Below the pieces are notes generated by a model. It saw only the letters and a program-made list of their open reading frames with translations. It was not told the origin of the DNA and did no database searches. A program made the position numbers and the translations under genes. Shown piece by piece: positions 48,651-56,994 of a DNA stretch of 56,994 nucleotides. Each line of letters begins with the position of its first letter. The stretch's first letter is position 1. Source of the DNA: Gammaproteobacteria bacterium (GTDB lineage Bacteria > Pseudomonadota > Gammaproteobacteria > Steroidobacterales > Steroidobacteraceae); NCBI GenBank assembly GCA_003134045.1, contig PLAH01000103.1, positions 1 through 56,994 on the forward strand, written 5' to 3'.

Positions 48651-50630
48651 ATGGTGAGAAGCCGCCAAAGCCGGATCAAGAATTATTTCGCCGAGAACCG
48701 CCTGTTCGCGGTGCGCAGCGTGGTCGCGGGCCTGATCGCGGCGGTTTGCCTCATACTCGTCGGCACCCGGCTGTTTTATCTCCAGGTCCTGAAGCACGAT
48801 TACTATTCGACGCTCTCGCAGGGCAACCGCATACGCACCGAGCCCATCCCGCCGAGCCGCGGGCTCATCCTGGATCGGCACGGCGTGGTGCTCGCCGACA
48901 ATCTTCCGGCCTTCCAGATCGAACTGGTGCGCGAGCAAGTCGGCGACCCCAAGGCGCTCGACGCGACCCTGGCGTCGCTGGTCGCCATCGGCCTGCTCCG
49001 GCCCGAGGAAGTGGCCAATATCCGGCGTACCGTGCTGCTGCACAAAGTGTACGAGAGCGTGCCCGTCAAACTGCAGTTGACCGAAGAGGAGATGGCACTG
49101 TTTGCGGTCCATCGGTACCAGTTCACCGGAGTGGACATTCGAACGCGGCTGGCCCGGCATTATCCGCTGGGGGAGACCGCCGTTCATGCCATCGGCTACG
49201 TCAGCGCCATCAACGAGCAGGATCTCAAGCAGATCGACAGCGCCGAGTACGCAGGCACCAGTCTCATCGGCAAACTGGGCGTCGAAGGCGCCTACGAACA
49301 GCAGCTGCACGGCAAACCGGGATTCCGAGAAATCCTGGTGAATGCGGCGGGTAGACCGGTCGACAAGCAAGGCGACTACACCCCTCACCTCGACGTACGG
49401 CCGCCCGTGGCCGGCGATGACCTCATCCTCGGATTGGACATCAAGGTGCAAAAGGTCGCCGAAGAGGCGCTCGCGGGCAGGCGCGGCGCGGTGGTCGCGA
49501 TCGATCCGAAGTCAGGGGACGTGATCGCGCTCGCCAGCTTGCCCGGGTTCGATCCGAACTGGTTCGTGCGCGGCCTGTCGGTCGCGCAATACAATCTGCT
49601 GCAAAACGACATCGACAAGCCGCTGCTGAATCGCGCCTTGCGCGGCGCCTATCCGCCGGGATCGACGGTCAAGCCTCTGTATGCCCTGGCGGCGCAGAAA
49701 TACGGAGTTCTCACGCCCACTCAGGAGCAATTCTGCGGCGGCTCGTTTTCGCTGCCCGGCAGCAGCCACCAATATCGCGATGACAAGAAACACGGTTTCC
49801 TCAACATGCGTCAGGCCATCGCCGAGTCGTGCGACGTCTACTTCTTCAGGCTGGCCGAGCGGCTCGGTATCGACCGGATGGCCGCTTTCATGAAAACTTT
49901 CGGCTACGGCGAATTGACCGGCATCGACATTCCCGGCGAGAAAGCCGGCCTGTATGCATCGCCTGAATGGAAACGGCATGCCTTCAAGCGCGCGGCGGAC
50001 CAAGTGTGGTTCGCCGGCGAGACCATCAGCATGGGTATCGGCCAAGGCGCCATCACCGTGACGCCGCTGCAGCAAGCGCACTTTGCCGCCGAAATCGCCG
50101 AACGCGGCCAGGTGATTGCGATACCGCGCCTGGTGTCGGCCACCCGCACTGCCGGTTCGACGACGATCGTCTCGCGCAACCCGCGGCTCATGCCGCCCAT
50201 CGATATCGCAACTCCCGATCAGTGGCAGGTCGTGTACGACGGTATGGTGGCGGTGGTGTCCGGTCCTGGAGGCACCGCTTATGCGTCCGGCGTCGGCGCC
50301 AAGTACAAGTATGCCGGCAAGACGGGCACCGCGCAGGTGTTCACCATCAAGCAGAACGAAAGCACGCGGGCGAAAATCGTCGATGAGCGCAAGCGCGATC
50401 ATGCCTGGTTCATCGCGTTCGCCCCCGCCGAGGACCCAAGGATCGCGGTCGCCGTACTCGTGGAGAACGGCGGGTTCGGCGCGTCGGCGGCCGCGCCCAT
50501 CGCACGCAAGGTGCTCGATGCCTACCTTCTAGGTCCGGACGCGGTGACGGATCCGAAAAAGCCCGCGGTGGTTCCGGCGGCGGAACACGTCGTGGCCGAA
50601 GCCGCTGCCAAGGCGCCCGCGGCGCTATAG
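48651..50630 (+). CDS. mrdA: Penicillin-binding protein 2 (peptidoglycan transpeptidase)
   Basis: 659 residues. One N-terminal helix (VVAGLIAAVCLILVGTRLF), PBP dimerisation region (IPPSRGLILDRHGVVLADN), and transpeptidase motifs STVK (PPGSTVKPLYA), SCD (ESCDVYFF) and KTGTAQ. PBP2 works with RodA in lateral wall growth; rodA does not follow here, an unusual arrangement. A 20-residue Ala/Val/Pro-rich tail ends the protein. The ATG is 100 bases after lnt, which includes an A/T-rich possible promoter. Confidence 0.94.
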   Translation: MVRSRQSRIKNYFAENRLFAVRSVVAGLIAAVCLILVGTRLFYLQVLKHDYYSTLSQGNRIRTEPIPPSRGLILDRHGVVLADNLPAFQIELVREQVGDPKALDATLASLVAIGLLRPEEVANIRRTVLLHKVYESVPVKLQLTEEEMALFAVHRYQFTGVDIRTRLARHYPLGETAVHAIGYVSAINEQDLKQIDSAEYAGTSLIGKLGVEGAYEQQLHGKPGFREILVNAAGRPVDKQGDYTPHLDVRPPVAGDDLILGLDIKVQKVAEEALAGRRGAVVAIDPKSGDVIALASLPGFDPNWFVRGLSVAQYNLLQNDIDKPLLNRALRGAYPPGSTVKPLYALAAQKYGVLTPTQEQFCGGSFSLPGSSHQYRDDKKHGFLNMRQAIAESCDVYFFRLAERLGIDRMAAFMKTFGYGELTGIDIPGEKAGLYASPEWKRHAFKRAADQVWFAGETISMGIGQGAITVTPLQQAHFAAEIAERGQVIAIPRLVSATRTAGSTTIVSRNPRLMPPIDIATPDQWQVVYDGMVAVVSGPGGTAYASGVGAKYKYAGKTGTAQVFTIKQNESTRAKIVDERKRDHAWFIAFAPAEDPRIAVAVLVENGGFGASAAAPIARKVLDAYLLGPDAVTDPKKPAVVPAAEHVVAEAAAKAPAAL

Positions 50631-50810
50631 CTCGCGGTCCTTGCGTAGCGCGGTCTCGCGTCACGGTCAGCGGCGAGGCGCACCGTCGCCGCCGGAACCG
50701 CCGCCTCGCAATGACGCCATGCTGTCGAACACGCCATCGCGTCTTACCAACGCATGCAGCAGAGCGGCCGCTGCGGTGGGTCGAGGTCTCGATTCTCGTT
50801 CATGACTGCC

Positions 50811-52133
50811 TCAATCGGGAATGAACATGCGCACGGCCGCGGCACCCATCAGCGCGGTCGCCAGCCAGCCGAGGATTACCACGGGTTTGCCGGCGGTGAA
50901 CGGCCCCATCACGGACTTCCTGGAAACCAATAGTACGATAATCGCCATGAGGGGTACCGCCACCACACCGTTGATGACGGCGCTCCAAAACAGAGCGCGC
51001 ATGGGACTGATCGGCGAATACTGGATCAGCAAGCCGGCCAAGACACTGACCGAGATGACCGCATAGAAGCCGCGCGCCTCGCCGACTTTGCGCTCGAGAC
51101 CGAACTGCCAGCCCATCGCCTCGCTGCGCGCATAGGCGCCCGAGCCCGCAAGCACCGGCACTCCGACCAGCCCGACCCCGAGAATGCCGATGGCGAACAG
51201 CAGGAATGCAGAATTGCCGGCCAACGGACGCAACGCGTCGGCGGCCTGCGCAGCGGTGTCGATGGTCGTGATGCCCGCCGCGTGCAACGTCAGCGCGGTC
51301 GCGAGAATGATGAAATAGGCCGTGAGGTCGGAGTAGAGCATGCCGCTCCACGTATCCCAGCCGATGCGCCGCAACTCGGCGGCCGCCGCCTGCGGCTCGC
51401 GCAGCAGCGGCGGCGCTGCCACATCCGCCTGCATGTTCTCCACCTCCTCGGAGGCCTGCCAGAAGAACAGATACGGACTGATGGTGGTGCCGAAAATGCC
51501 GACCACCACGGCCGCGGCGGCCGCGTTCGGCACGAACGTGGGCCACACGGTCTGCGCCAACACTTGGCGCCAGGGCACATGCACGGTGAACAGCACCGCG
51601 GCATACGCCAGCAACGACAGCGTCAGCCACTTCAAGAAGCCCACGTAGCGATGGTACGGCACGAAAATCTGCAATCCCAGCGTCAGCAGCACGAACACAA
51701 AGGTCATCGCATGGCGGTCGATGCCCGTCACCAGCTCCGCGACCTCGCCCATCGCAGCTACGTCGGCGCCAATGTTCAAGGTGTTCGCAATGAGCAGCAG
51801 CAGAACGGCCGCCCGCAACACACCGGGCGGAAAGGAATCCTTGATGTTGGCGGCGAGCCCCTTGCCGGTGACGCGGCCGAGCCGCGCGCACATGGATTGG
51901 ATGGCCGACATGAGCGGATAGGCCAACGGCATGGTCCACAGCATGCCTAACCCAAATTGCGCGCCCGCCTGGGAATAGGTGGCGATGCCGCTGGGATCGT
52001 CATCGGCCACGCCGGTGATGAGACCCGGCCCCACGCGGAAGAGCGGATGCTCCCTGACGCGTGCCCACAGTGTGTGAAAGCGATTCTGCGGCTGGGCCAT
52101 GCGCTCGGTAGGCTCGGAGAGAGGAGCGCGCAT
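50811..52133 (-). CDS. Nramp-family transporter with altered metal-site motifs
   Basis: 440 residues, 11 or so helices; the overall fold and sequence order match Nramp. The first-helix motif that is usually DPGN reads DPSG (VADDDPSGIATYSQ), and the sixth-helix motif with the metal-selecting Met (MPHN in classic Nramp) reads TTISPYLFFWQ, without Met. Known Nramp proteins carry Mn and Fe; relatives lacking this Met prefer Mg or other ions. ATG 52133 or 52100 could be the start. The flanking gap 50631-50810 has no gene. Confidence 0.85.
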   Translation of the reverse strand: MRAPLSEPTERMAQPQNRFHTLWARVREHPLFRVGPGLITGVADDDPSGIATYSQAGAQFGLGMLWTMPLAYPLMSAIQSMCARLGRVTGKGLAANIKDSFPPGVLRAAVLLLLIANTLNIGADVAAMGEVAELVTGIDRHAMTFVFVLLTLGLQIFVPYHRYVGFLKWLTLSLLAYAAVLFTVHVPWRQVLAQTVWPTFVPNAAAAAVVVGIFGTTISPYLFFWQASEEVENMQADVAAPPLLREPQAAAAELRRIGWDTWSGMLYSDLTAYFIILATALTLHAAGITTIDTAAQAADALRPLAGNSAFLLFAIGILGVGLVGVPVLAGSGAYARSEAMGWQFGLERKVGEARGFYAVISVSVLAGLLIQYSPISPMRALFWSAVINGVVAVPLMAIIVLLVSRKSVMGPFTAGKPVVILGWLATALMGAAAVRMFIPD

Positions 52134-52179
52134 TGTAGGCCGTCTCGGAACCGAGACGGCGACAAAATTCCCGGCGGCG

Positions 52180-52680
52180 TCAGGCGCCCGCTTCGGTCGT
52201 CAATTGATGTTCGACTTTGTCGGCTTTGATTTCCATCGGACCCGACGAAGTTTGCAGGTCGAACACCACGTTTCCGACGAACACCTGGGAGTCGCCGCTT
52301 CCCGACAGCACGGTGGACCGCCCCGTGAATCGCAACAGTTTGTTGGGCGCCGCATTGGCGCGGGTGTCCTTCGACTCGTCGGGTGTGGAATCGGCCGTCA
52401 ATTCGACGACGACTTGGTCGGCCCTGATTTCGATGGGCTGCGTGCTGCCGGCGATGCTGATGAGCACGTCGCCGCTCAAGCGCATCGCCTCGATCTGCGG
52501 GTCCGCGTAGCCCACCAACGTCTGCGCCGAGTTGGCGGACATTTTCGTGACCGCGCCCACCGGGATTTTGACGGTGGCTTCATGGCCCGCTGCATCGGCC
52601 TCGATCACGAACGTTTCGGCGGAGGCGGCCGACACCGTTGATGCGACGAACAATAAACACGTTCCAAGCACCTTAACCAT
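52180..52680 (-). CDS. Exported hypothetical protein with beta-strand repeats
   Basis: 166 residues from ATG 52680, with GGGAG 7 bases upstream. Signal peptide MVKVLGTCLLFVASTVSAASA. The mature part repeats a strand pattern: ADPQIEAMRLSGDVLISIAG, QPIEIRADQVVVELTADS, then MEIKADKVEHQL; such IxADxV steps resemble OstA/LptA-like beta-jellyroll proteins. A periplasmic beta-fold is likely, but homology to LptA is only a suggestion. It lies downstream of murJ on the same strand (86 bases). Confidence 0.7.
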   Translation of the reverse strand: MVKVLGTCLLFVASTVSAASAETFVIEADAAGHEATVKIPVGAVTKMSANSAQTLVGYADPQIEAMRLSGDVLISIAGSTQPIEIRADQVVVELTADSTPDESKDTRANAAPNKLLRFTGRSTVLSGSGDSQVFVGNVVFDLQTSSGPMEIKADKVEHQLTTEAGA

Positions 52681-52766
52681 CGAAGAACTCCCATGTTCCA
52701 TGTGCACCATGATCAGGCGCGGCCGGCTCGAACGCAACGCCAGCGGGCGCAAAGTTGTGCAAAGTC

Positions 52767-54428
52767 CTACTGGCCGCGCCGCAGCCGCCGCTTGACCATG
52801 CCGATGAACTGGCTCAACTCCTCGATCCGCAGCACGGCGCCGAGGCCAGCGAACGTCAGCCCGCCGCCGATGACGGTGGCCAGCAGCTCCGCGGCCTTGC
52901 GCAGGAACGGCTGGGTCGCCCAGTCGGCCAACAACCAATGGGTGGACGCAACGCACACGGCCGCCAGCCCCAAGCCGGCCGCTGCCGCTTTGCCCAGCAG
53001 CACCAGCATGCGCCGCGACTCGAGGCCGCCCAACTGCCGGCTCATGAGGAAATACAGAAACAGGAAATTGCAGGTGGCGACGCAGCCGGTGGAGAACGCG
53101 AGACCGAGATGGCCCCAATGCAACCGGAACGTGAAAATCCAGTTGAACAGCAGATTGAGCCCCACGGCGAGGAAGCTCACGAACATCGGCGTCTTGCGCC
53201 GGTCGAGTGCATAGAACGCATTCACCAGGACTTTGAGTGCGGCGTAGCCTGCGAGGCCGATCGCGTAGAAGCGCAGCGCTCCGCCGGCCTGCGCCGCCTC
53301 GTTCGCATCGAACTTTCCGTGCTGGTACAGCACCGAGATGATGGGTTCGGCCAATATCATGAGGCCGATCGTCGAGGGGATGGTCAACAGGAACATCAGG
53401 CGCATCGCACGCGCCAGTTCGGCGCGAAAGCCCACCAGGTGACCCGCCACCACCAGTCTCGACAGCAGCGGCAGCGTCACCGTGCCGAGTGCGACGCCGA
53501 ACAGCCCCAGCGGCAGTTGCATCAATCGAAACGCGATCGCGAGCCAGAAAATCGCGCCATCGCCGAGCGTCGATGCAAACATCGAATTGACCAGCACGTT
53601 GAACTGCGTCGTGCTTGCCGCGATCACCGACGGTCCCATCAGACCGAGAATCGCGCGCACGCCCTGATCGCGCCACTTAAAATCAGGCCGAAACCGATAG
53701 CCCAAGCGTCCGAGGGGCGGCAGCTGCACGGCGAACTGCAGCGCACCGCCGATCAAGGTACCGAGCGCGAGACCGATCAGTGCGCGCGGGCCGAAGTGCG
53801 GATCGATCCATGCGCCCAAGGTCACGCCGCCCACGATGGAGCCGATATTGAAAAAGCTCGACGCCATCGCCGGCATGCCGAACACGCTTTTCGCATTCAG
53901 CATGCCCATCACCAAGGCCGCCATCGACACCATCACGATGAAGGGAAACATGATGCGCGTGAGCTGCGCGGTGAGCTCAGCCTTGTGCGGATCGAAGCCC
54001 GGCGCCAGCAAGCCCACCAGCTGCGCCGCAAACACGATGCCGGCGATGCAAATGGCGCCCAACACGATGAGCGTCAAGGTCGCCACCTTGTTGGCGAGCC
54101 GCCAGGCAGCCGCGTCGCCGCTGCGCGCAATGGTCTTGCTGAAAGTGGTCACGAAGGCCGTCGACAACGCACCCTCGGCGAACAGGTCGCGCAGCAGATT
54201 CGGAATGCGGAAGGCCGCGGTGAATGCGTCCATGGCGCCGCCGCCGCCGAACAAGGCCGCGCAGATCTGCTCGCGCGCCAGGCCGAGCACGCGGCTGCAC
54301 ATCACCGCGAGGCCGATCACCCCGGCCGCCTTGGTGTTCAGGCGCTCGGTTTTGGCGTTCGGTGCAATGGAATCGGTCGCGCTCGGCGAGGACTCGGCGG
54401 AGTGTTTAGGGCCGGTGGCGGAAGTCAT
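52767..54428 (-). CDS. murJ: Lipid II flippase
   Basis: 553 residues with 13-14 helices preceded by an unusual 30-residue hydrophilic leader (MTSATGPKHSAESSPS). MurJ/MviN signatures: CSRVLGLAREQICAALFG, DAFTAAFRIPNLLRDLFAEGALSTAFV and EPIISVLYQHGKFD. It moves lipid II across the inner membrane for cell-wall synthesis. It is divergent from a small membrane protein gene 63 bases away. Confidence 0.94.
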   Translation of the reverse strand: MTSATGPKHSAESSPSATDSIAPNAKTERLNTKAAGVIGLAVMCSRVLGLAREQICAALFGGGGAMDAFTAAFRIPNLLRDLFAEGALSTAFVTTFSKTIARSGDAAAWRLANKVATLTLIVLGAICIAGIVFAAQLVGLLAPGFDPHKAELTAQLTRIMFPFIVMVSMAALVMGMLNAKSVFGMPAMASSFFNIGSIVGGVTLGAWIDPHFGPRALIGLALGTLIGGALQFAVQLPPLGRLGYRFRPDFKWRDQGVRAILGLMGPSVIAASTTQFNVLVNSMFASTLGDGAIFWLAIAFRLMQLPLGLFGVALGTVTLPLLSRLVVAGHLVGFRAELARAMRLMFLLTIPSTIGLMILAEPIISVLYQHGKFDANEAAQAGGALRFYAIGLAGYAALKVLVNAFYALDRRKTPMFVSFLAVGLNLLFNWIFTFRLHWGHLGLAFSTGCVATCNFLFLYFLMSRQLGGLESRRMLVLLGKAAAAGLGLAAVCVASTHWLLADWATQPFLRKAAELLATVIGGGLTFAGLGAVLRIEELSQFIGMVKRRLRRGQ

Positions 54429-54491
54429 GGGCCGTCGTTGTCTGGAAGTTGCGTTAGTCTAGCGCCTTCGAGCCCTCGAGGAGTCATCGCC

Positions 54492-54668
54492 ATGGATCCA
54501 CAGAGAAATGAACCGCCGCCCGATCCGCGCCGCACGACGCTGATCGCGCTGGTTTTCGTCCTAGCGCTGGTGATCGGCGGCCTTTTCCTGACCTATGAGC
54601 TGCGCAAGATGTCGCAAATTCAAGATTGCGCCATGCAGGGACGCAGCAACTGCGCGCCGATCGAGTGA
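54492..54668 (+). CDS. Small single-helix membrane protein
   Basis: 58 residues: a charged, Pro-rich start (MDPQRNEPPPDPRRTT), one hydrophobic helix (LIALVFVLALVIGGLFLTY) and a short tail containing two Cys (IQDCAMQGRSNCAPIE). CGAGGAG lies 10 bases before the ATG. The tail is probably periplasmic, where the Cys pair could form a disulfide. No function known. Confidence 0.65.
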   Translation: MDPQRNEPPPDPRRTTLIALVFVLALVIGGLFLTYELRKMSQIQDCAMQGRSNCAPIE

Positions 54669-54730
54669 CCACCGAGTCGACCTTGTCGCCGGGCAGCGTG
54701 TTCGGGCATTTGTCGATAGAGTGACCGGCC

Positions 54731-55534
54731 TCAACCAAACTGAAAGCCGGATAGAGGCTTGCCGGCGATGGAGTCGCCAAAGCTGCGCACTCCCACATCG
54801 CCATCCGCCGCTCCCGCGGCCACCATCAGCGGCAGCAAATGCTCTTCGCGCGGATGTGCCTCGCGGCCGCCCGGCGCGCTGCGCCAGGCCGTGAGTTTGA
54901 GATCGCGCGTCTTGGGATCCGCCACGGCCTCGCCCAGCCACGCATCGAAGGACGCAGCCGCGTCGGCGCCGCGGCCGGAAAACAGGTCGCGCAGGTTGTG
55001 ATAACTCATGCCGCTGCCGACGATGAGCACGCCTTCGTCCCGCAGCGGCGCGAGCGCGCGGCCCATCCGCAAATGCAACGCCGGATCGAGATCCTTCTGC
55101 AGCGACAATTGCAGTATGGGCACATCTGCCTGCGGATAGATCAGCAGAAAAGGCACGAAGACGCCATGGTCCAAGCCTCGTTCGGCGGCGGCGGACTCGA
55201 AGCCGGCTTCCGACAGCAAGCCGCGCACGCGCGGCGCCAGCTCGGGAGCGCCCGACACCGGGTACGTCAATCGATAGGTATGCTCCGGAAATCCGTAGTA
55301 GTCGAACAGCAGGTCCGGTTTGGCGGCAATGTTGAGGGTGGGCTGCTGTGTCTCCCAGTGACCCGAGACGACCAGAACGGCGCGCGGACGGACCCCCAAC
55401 GCGCCATCGATGCCGCGCAGGTACGCGGCCAATCCGTCCCACAGGTGCGGATACGCCGGCGGCGGATCCATGAAGAAACACGGACCCCCGCCATGCGGGA
55501 TATACAAAGTAGGGAGTCGTTTGGCGGCGTTCAC
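54731..55534 (-). CDS. DODA-type extradiol aromatic ring-opening dioxygenase (YgiD-like)
   Basis: 267 residues, class III extradiol dioxygenase of the DODA/YgiD group. Metal-ligand His residues are in TLYIPHGGGP, VVSGHWE, LDHGVFVPFLLIYP and HPREEHLLPLMVAAGAA. Members use Fe(II) or Zn(II) to open catechol rings such as L-DOPA at the 4,5 position. No other aromatic genes are nearby, so the true substrate is unknown. Confidence 0.88.
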   Translation of the reverse strand: MNAAKRLPTLYIPHGGGPCFFMDPPPAYPHLWDGLAAYLRGIDGALGVRPRAVLVVSGHWETQQPTLNIAAKPDLLFDYYGFPEHTYRLTYPVSGAPELAPRVRGLLSEAGFESAAAERGLDHGVFVPFLLIYPQADVPILQLSLQKDLDPALHLRMGRALAPLRDEGVLIVGSGMSYHNLRDLFSGRGADAAASFDAWLGEAVADPKTRDLKLTAWRSAPGGREAHPREEHLLPLMVAAGAADGDVGVRSFGDSIAGKPLSGFQFG

Positions 55535-55703
55535 AGATCAGTATTCCGGCTTGTCTCGGCACGCTGAATTTGGCCGGTTGCGGATCGCATCGAGCGGCAG
55601 TGTTCGAAGCGGCCAACATCACGGTACCGAGATGTCAGCCTAGCCGGGCAGTTCTTGAACGTCAATCGACCCTGCCGGCCGGTGCCGCCCCCGCCGCGCT
55701 TGG

Positions 55704-56528
55704 TCAAACTTTCGCGTTGACGTTGGCGCCCACCGCACTCAACGAATGACCGCCATTGCTCTGCACGGTCTGCAGCAGATTGTTCAGGAAATTCTGCAGC
55801 GACGCGTTGGAGGACTGATTCGATGCCGTGCTCGATCCGCCGGACGACGCGGCCCCCGCCGCGCTGGTGCCGCTGATACCCTGGATCAACGTATTGAACG
55901 ACGCGCTCAGGTTCGAGGCCGCGGAATCGGCGGCGCCGGTCGAGCCCGTCGAACCAGTTGAGCCGAGCTGCTGAATCAACGACTGCAGCGACGAGACCAG
56001 GCTTCCCTCATATTGCCCGGCGGTCGAACTGCCGGGGGCGGCACCCGCACTCGCCGTGCCGGTCCCGCTCGTGCCAGCCGCGCCGGTCCCGGCTGTGGCG
56101 GCCGATGCGGTGGTTGAACTCGCGGCGCTGCTGCTGCCCAAGCCGTCAGCCTTCAGCGCTTGAAACAACGAATGCAGGAAGCTTTGGACATTCTGCGCGG
56201 TGTTCGATCCGGATGCGGCGCCGGCGGCTGTGGTCGTGCTCGAGGTCGTGCCCGCCGCCGTTGTGGAAGCGCTCGTCCCCGTGACCGCCGCGGTTGCGGC
56301 CGACGTGATCCCGGGAAGCCCGACCACTTGTTCGAGCGACTGCAACAGCGTGCTGAACAAACCCTGCGTCGGGGTCGGCGTGGTACTGGAGCTGGAACTC
56401 GAGGTCGCATCGCTGGTATCCGTGGTGGAATCCGTCCCGGATTCCGCGTGGACGCCTTTTTTGTGCCCGTGGCCATGGCCGTGAAATGTGAGGGTGGGCG
56501 TGGTCGCCGCTGCTGCTATGGTTGACAT
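55704..56528 (-). CDS. Low-complexity Ser/Thr/Ala/Gly protein with repeated amphipathic helices
   Basis: 274 residues from ATG 56528 (AAGGAG 5 bases upstream). After a His/Gly metal-like patch (FHGHGHGHKKG, residues about 15-25), long S/T/A/G linkers separate five short amphipathic helices of similar form: GLFSTLLQSLEQVVGL, NVQSFLHSLFQALKADG, SLVSSLQSLIQQLG, SFNTLIQGI and SLQNFLNNLLQTVQSNGGH. No signal peptide is clear. Such proteins are often secreted or surface-associated, but no function is known. Confidence 0.7.
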   Translation of the reverse strand: MSTIAAAATTPTLTFHGHGHGHKKGVHAESGTDSTTDTSDATSSSSSSTTPTPTQGLFSTLLQSLEQVVGLPGITSAATAAVTGTSASTTAAGTTSSTTTAAGAASGSNTAQNVQSFLHSLFQALKADGLGSSSAASSTTASAATAGTGAAGTSGTGTASAGAAPGSSTAGQYEGSLVSSLQSLIQQLGSTGSTGSTGAADSAASNLSASFNTLIQGISGTSAAGAASSGGSSTASNQSSNASLQNFLNNLLQTVQSNGGHSLSAVGANVNAKV

Positions 56529-56768
56529 GAGGACTCCTTGCTGGAAAATTGGCCAGTTCGTTCGGTGAGGGACCCGGCAAGCCCAAGGCGGCGGCATGGC
56601 GTTGCCGCCTGGAAGCGCTGCGCCGGCCGCCGGTTGCCGCTCGGTCGAACATCGGCCGCACGCAGTGCTCGGTTTCGCGTTGAATACCGCGTCGAGACCC
56701 CGTCAGAACCCAATTCGATCGACATGTGCTGCTCCGTTCACCGCCTACCTTTGAGGAAAGCAGGTTTC

Positions 56769-56994
56769 ATGCCAGGATCGGCAATGGCTACGATCCGGCT
56801 CCCCACACTTCGTTCATTGCGTTACCACCAAGTGATGACGGTTGTATTACTTTTTGGCGGCTACGCCTCTTTATACTTCTGCCGCGCCGACTTGTCGGTC
56901 GCCATGCCGCTGCTCATCGACGAGTTGGGCGTGCACGGCGGCAGTCACGGAACGGCGGTCATTCGCATGGGCCAGATCGCCTCGTTCGGCGTGC
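56769..56994 (+). CDS. MFS transporter, N-terminal part (3' end outside window)
   Basis: The open frame runs from ATG 56769 (GAGGAA about 10 bases upstream) to the window end, 75 residues. The first helix reads QVMTVVLLFGGYASLYFCRA, followed by SVAMPLLIDELG, the layout of organophosphate:phosphate antiporter (GlpT/UhpT-like) and related MFS carriers. Only helix 1 and the first loop are visible, so the substrate cannot be named. Confidence 0.72.
   Translation, partial: MPGSAMATIRLPTLRSLRYHQVMTVVLLFGGYASLYFCRADLSVAMPLLIDELGVHGGSHGTAVIRMGQIASFGV

Noticed and set aside
49536-49560. tRNA-like GGTTCGATCC string
   Set aside because: It lies inside mrdA and no cloverleaf arms surround it.
50631-50810. 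Possible short gene between mrdA and the Nramp gene
   Set aside because: Short frames in either direction lack a good start and ribosome site; no recognisable content.
52755-54668. Long plus-strand open frame (637 residues) opposite murJ
   Set aside because: It is rich in Arg, Gln, His and Glu without domain pattern and lies antisense to a clear MurJ; it is a high-GC shadow. Only its last 58 residues (from 54492) form a believable small gene.
55704-56528. Ice-nucleation, RTX or PPE-like repeat protein
   Set aside because: No calcium-binding nonapeptides, octapeptide ladders or PPE motif; only helices in low-complexity linkers.

Overview
The window is GC-rich, densely coded DNA from a Gram-negative bacterium. 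It carries a TonB-dependent receptor, LptE, apolipoprotein N-acyltransferase and PBP2. Gene families and the style of the TonB receptor suggest a gammaproteobacterium, possibly near the Steroidobacteraceae or Xanthomonadales, but this placement is inference because no rRNA or tRNA gene is present. No CRISPR array or insertion sequence was seen.

Positions 1-6034 hold the 3' end of a tricorn-type protease, a GNAT acetyltransferase, and a divergent locus around a Fur-box-like palindrome. One side encodes an exported FMN-binding protein and a small membrane protein with likely haem ligands. The other side encodes the flavin transferase ApbE and an aldo/keto reductase.

Positions 6113-28400 are the core of the window: a methylated-amine catabolic island. 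On the minus strand lie a gamma-glutamylmethylamide synthetase-like ligase (gmaS), three N-methylglutamate synthase-like subunits (mgsA, mgsB, mgsC), a small ABM-fold protein and an FMN-dependent alpha-hydroxy-acid dehydrogenase. On the plus strand lie trimethylamine dehydrogenase with every substrate-site and cofactor residue I could check, a membrane iron-sulfur/haem ETF:quinone oxidoreductase, EtfB, EtfA, an APC permease, the three dimethylamine monooxygenase components and a GcvT-like tetrahydrofolate protein. Together they would convert TMA to DMA, to methylamine, to gamma-glutamylmethylamide, to N-methylglutamate, with electrons passing through ETF to quinone and one-carbon units to folate. 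N-methylglutamate dehydrogenase (mgdABCD) and TMA monooxygenase are not in the window. Between the two arms are two paralogous XRE-cupin regulators, a PQQ- and haem-containing dehydrogenase and half of an MFS transporter. GCAA-N5/6-TTGC inverted repeats precede both regulators and the TonB receptor further on.

Positions 28408-38884 contain a C13 (legumain-like) membrane protein, an exported SRPBCC protein, a TonB receptor followed by two APC-superfamily permeases, a non-coding stretch with a strong terminator, a SulP transporter and a RidA protein.

Positions 39015-43129 form a lysine/2-oxoadipate module: an Lrp-type regulator divergent from a lysine 6-dehydrogenase-like protein, a D-2-hydroxyglutarate dehydrogenase-like flavoprotein and an HglS (DUF1338) 2-oxoadipate hydroxylase/decarboxylase. 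Positions 43202-56994 are mostly envelope housekeeping (a HESAH-motif protein, LptE, LeuS, Lnt, PBP2, MurJ), plus a non-canonical Nramp-family transporter, a DODA-type dioxygenase, a low-complexity Ser/Thr/Ala/Gly protein and the 5' end of an MFS transporter.
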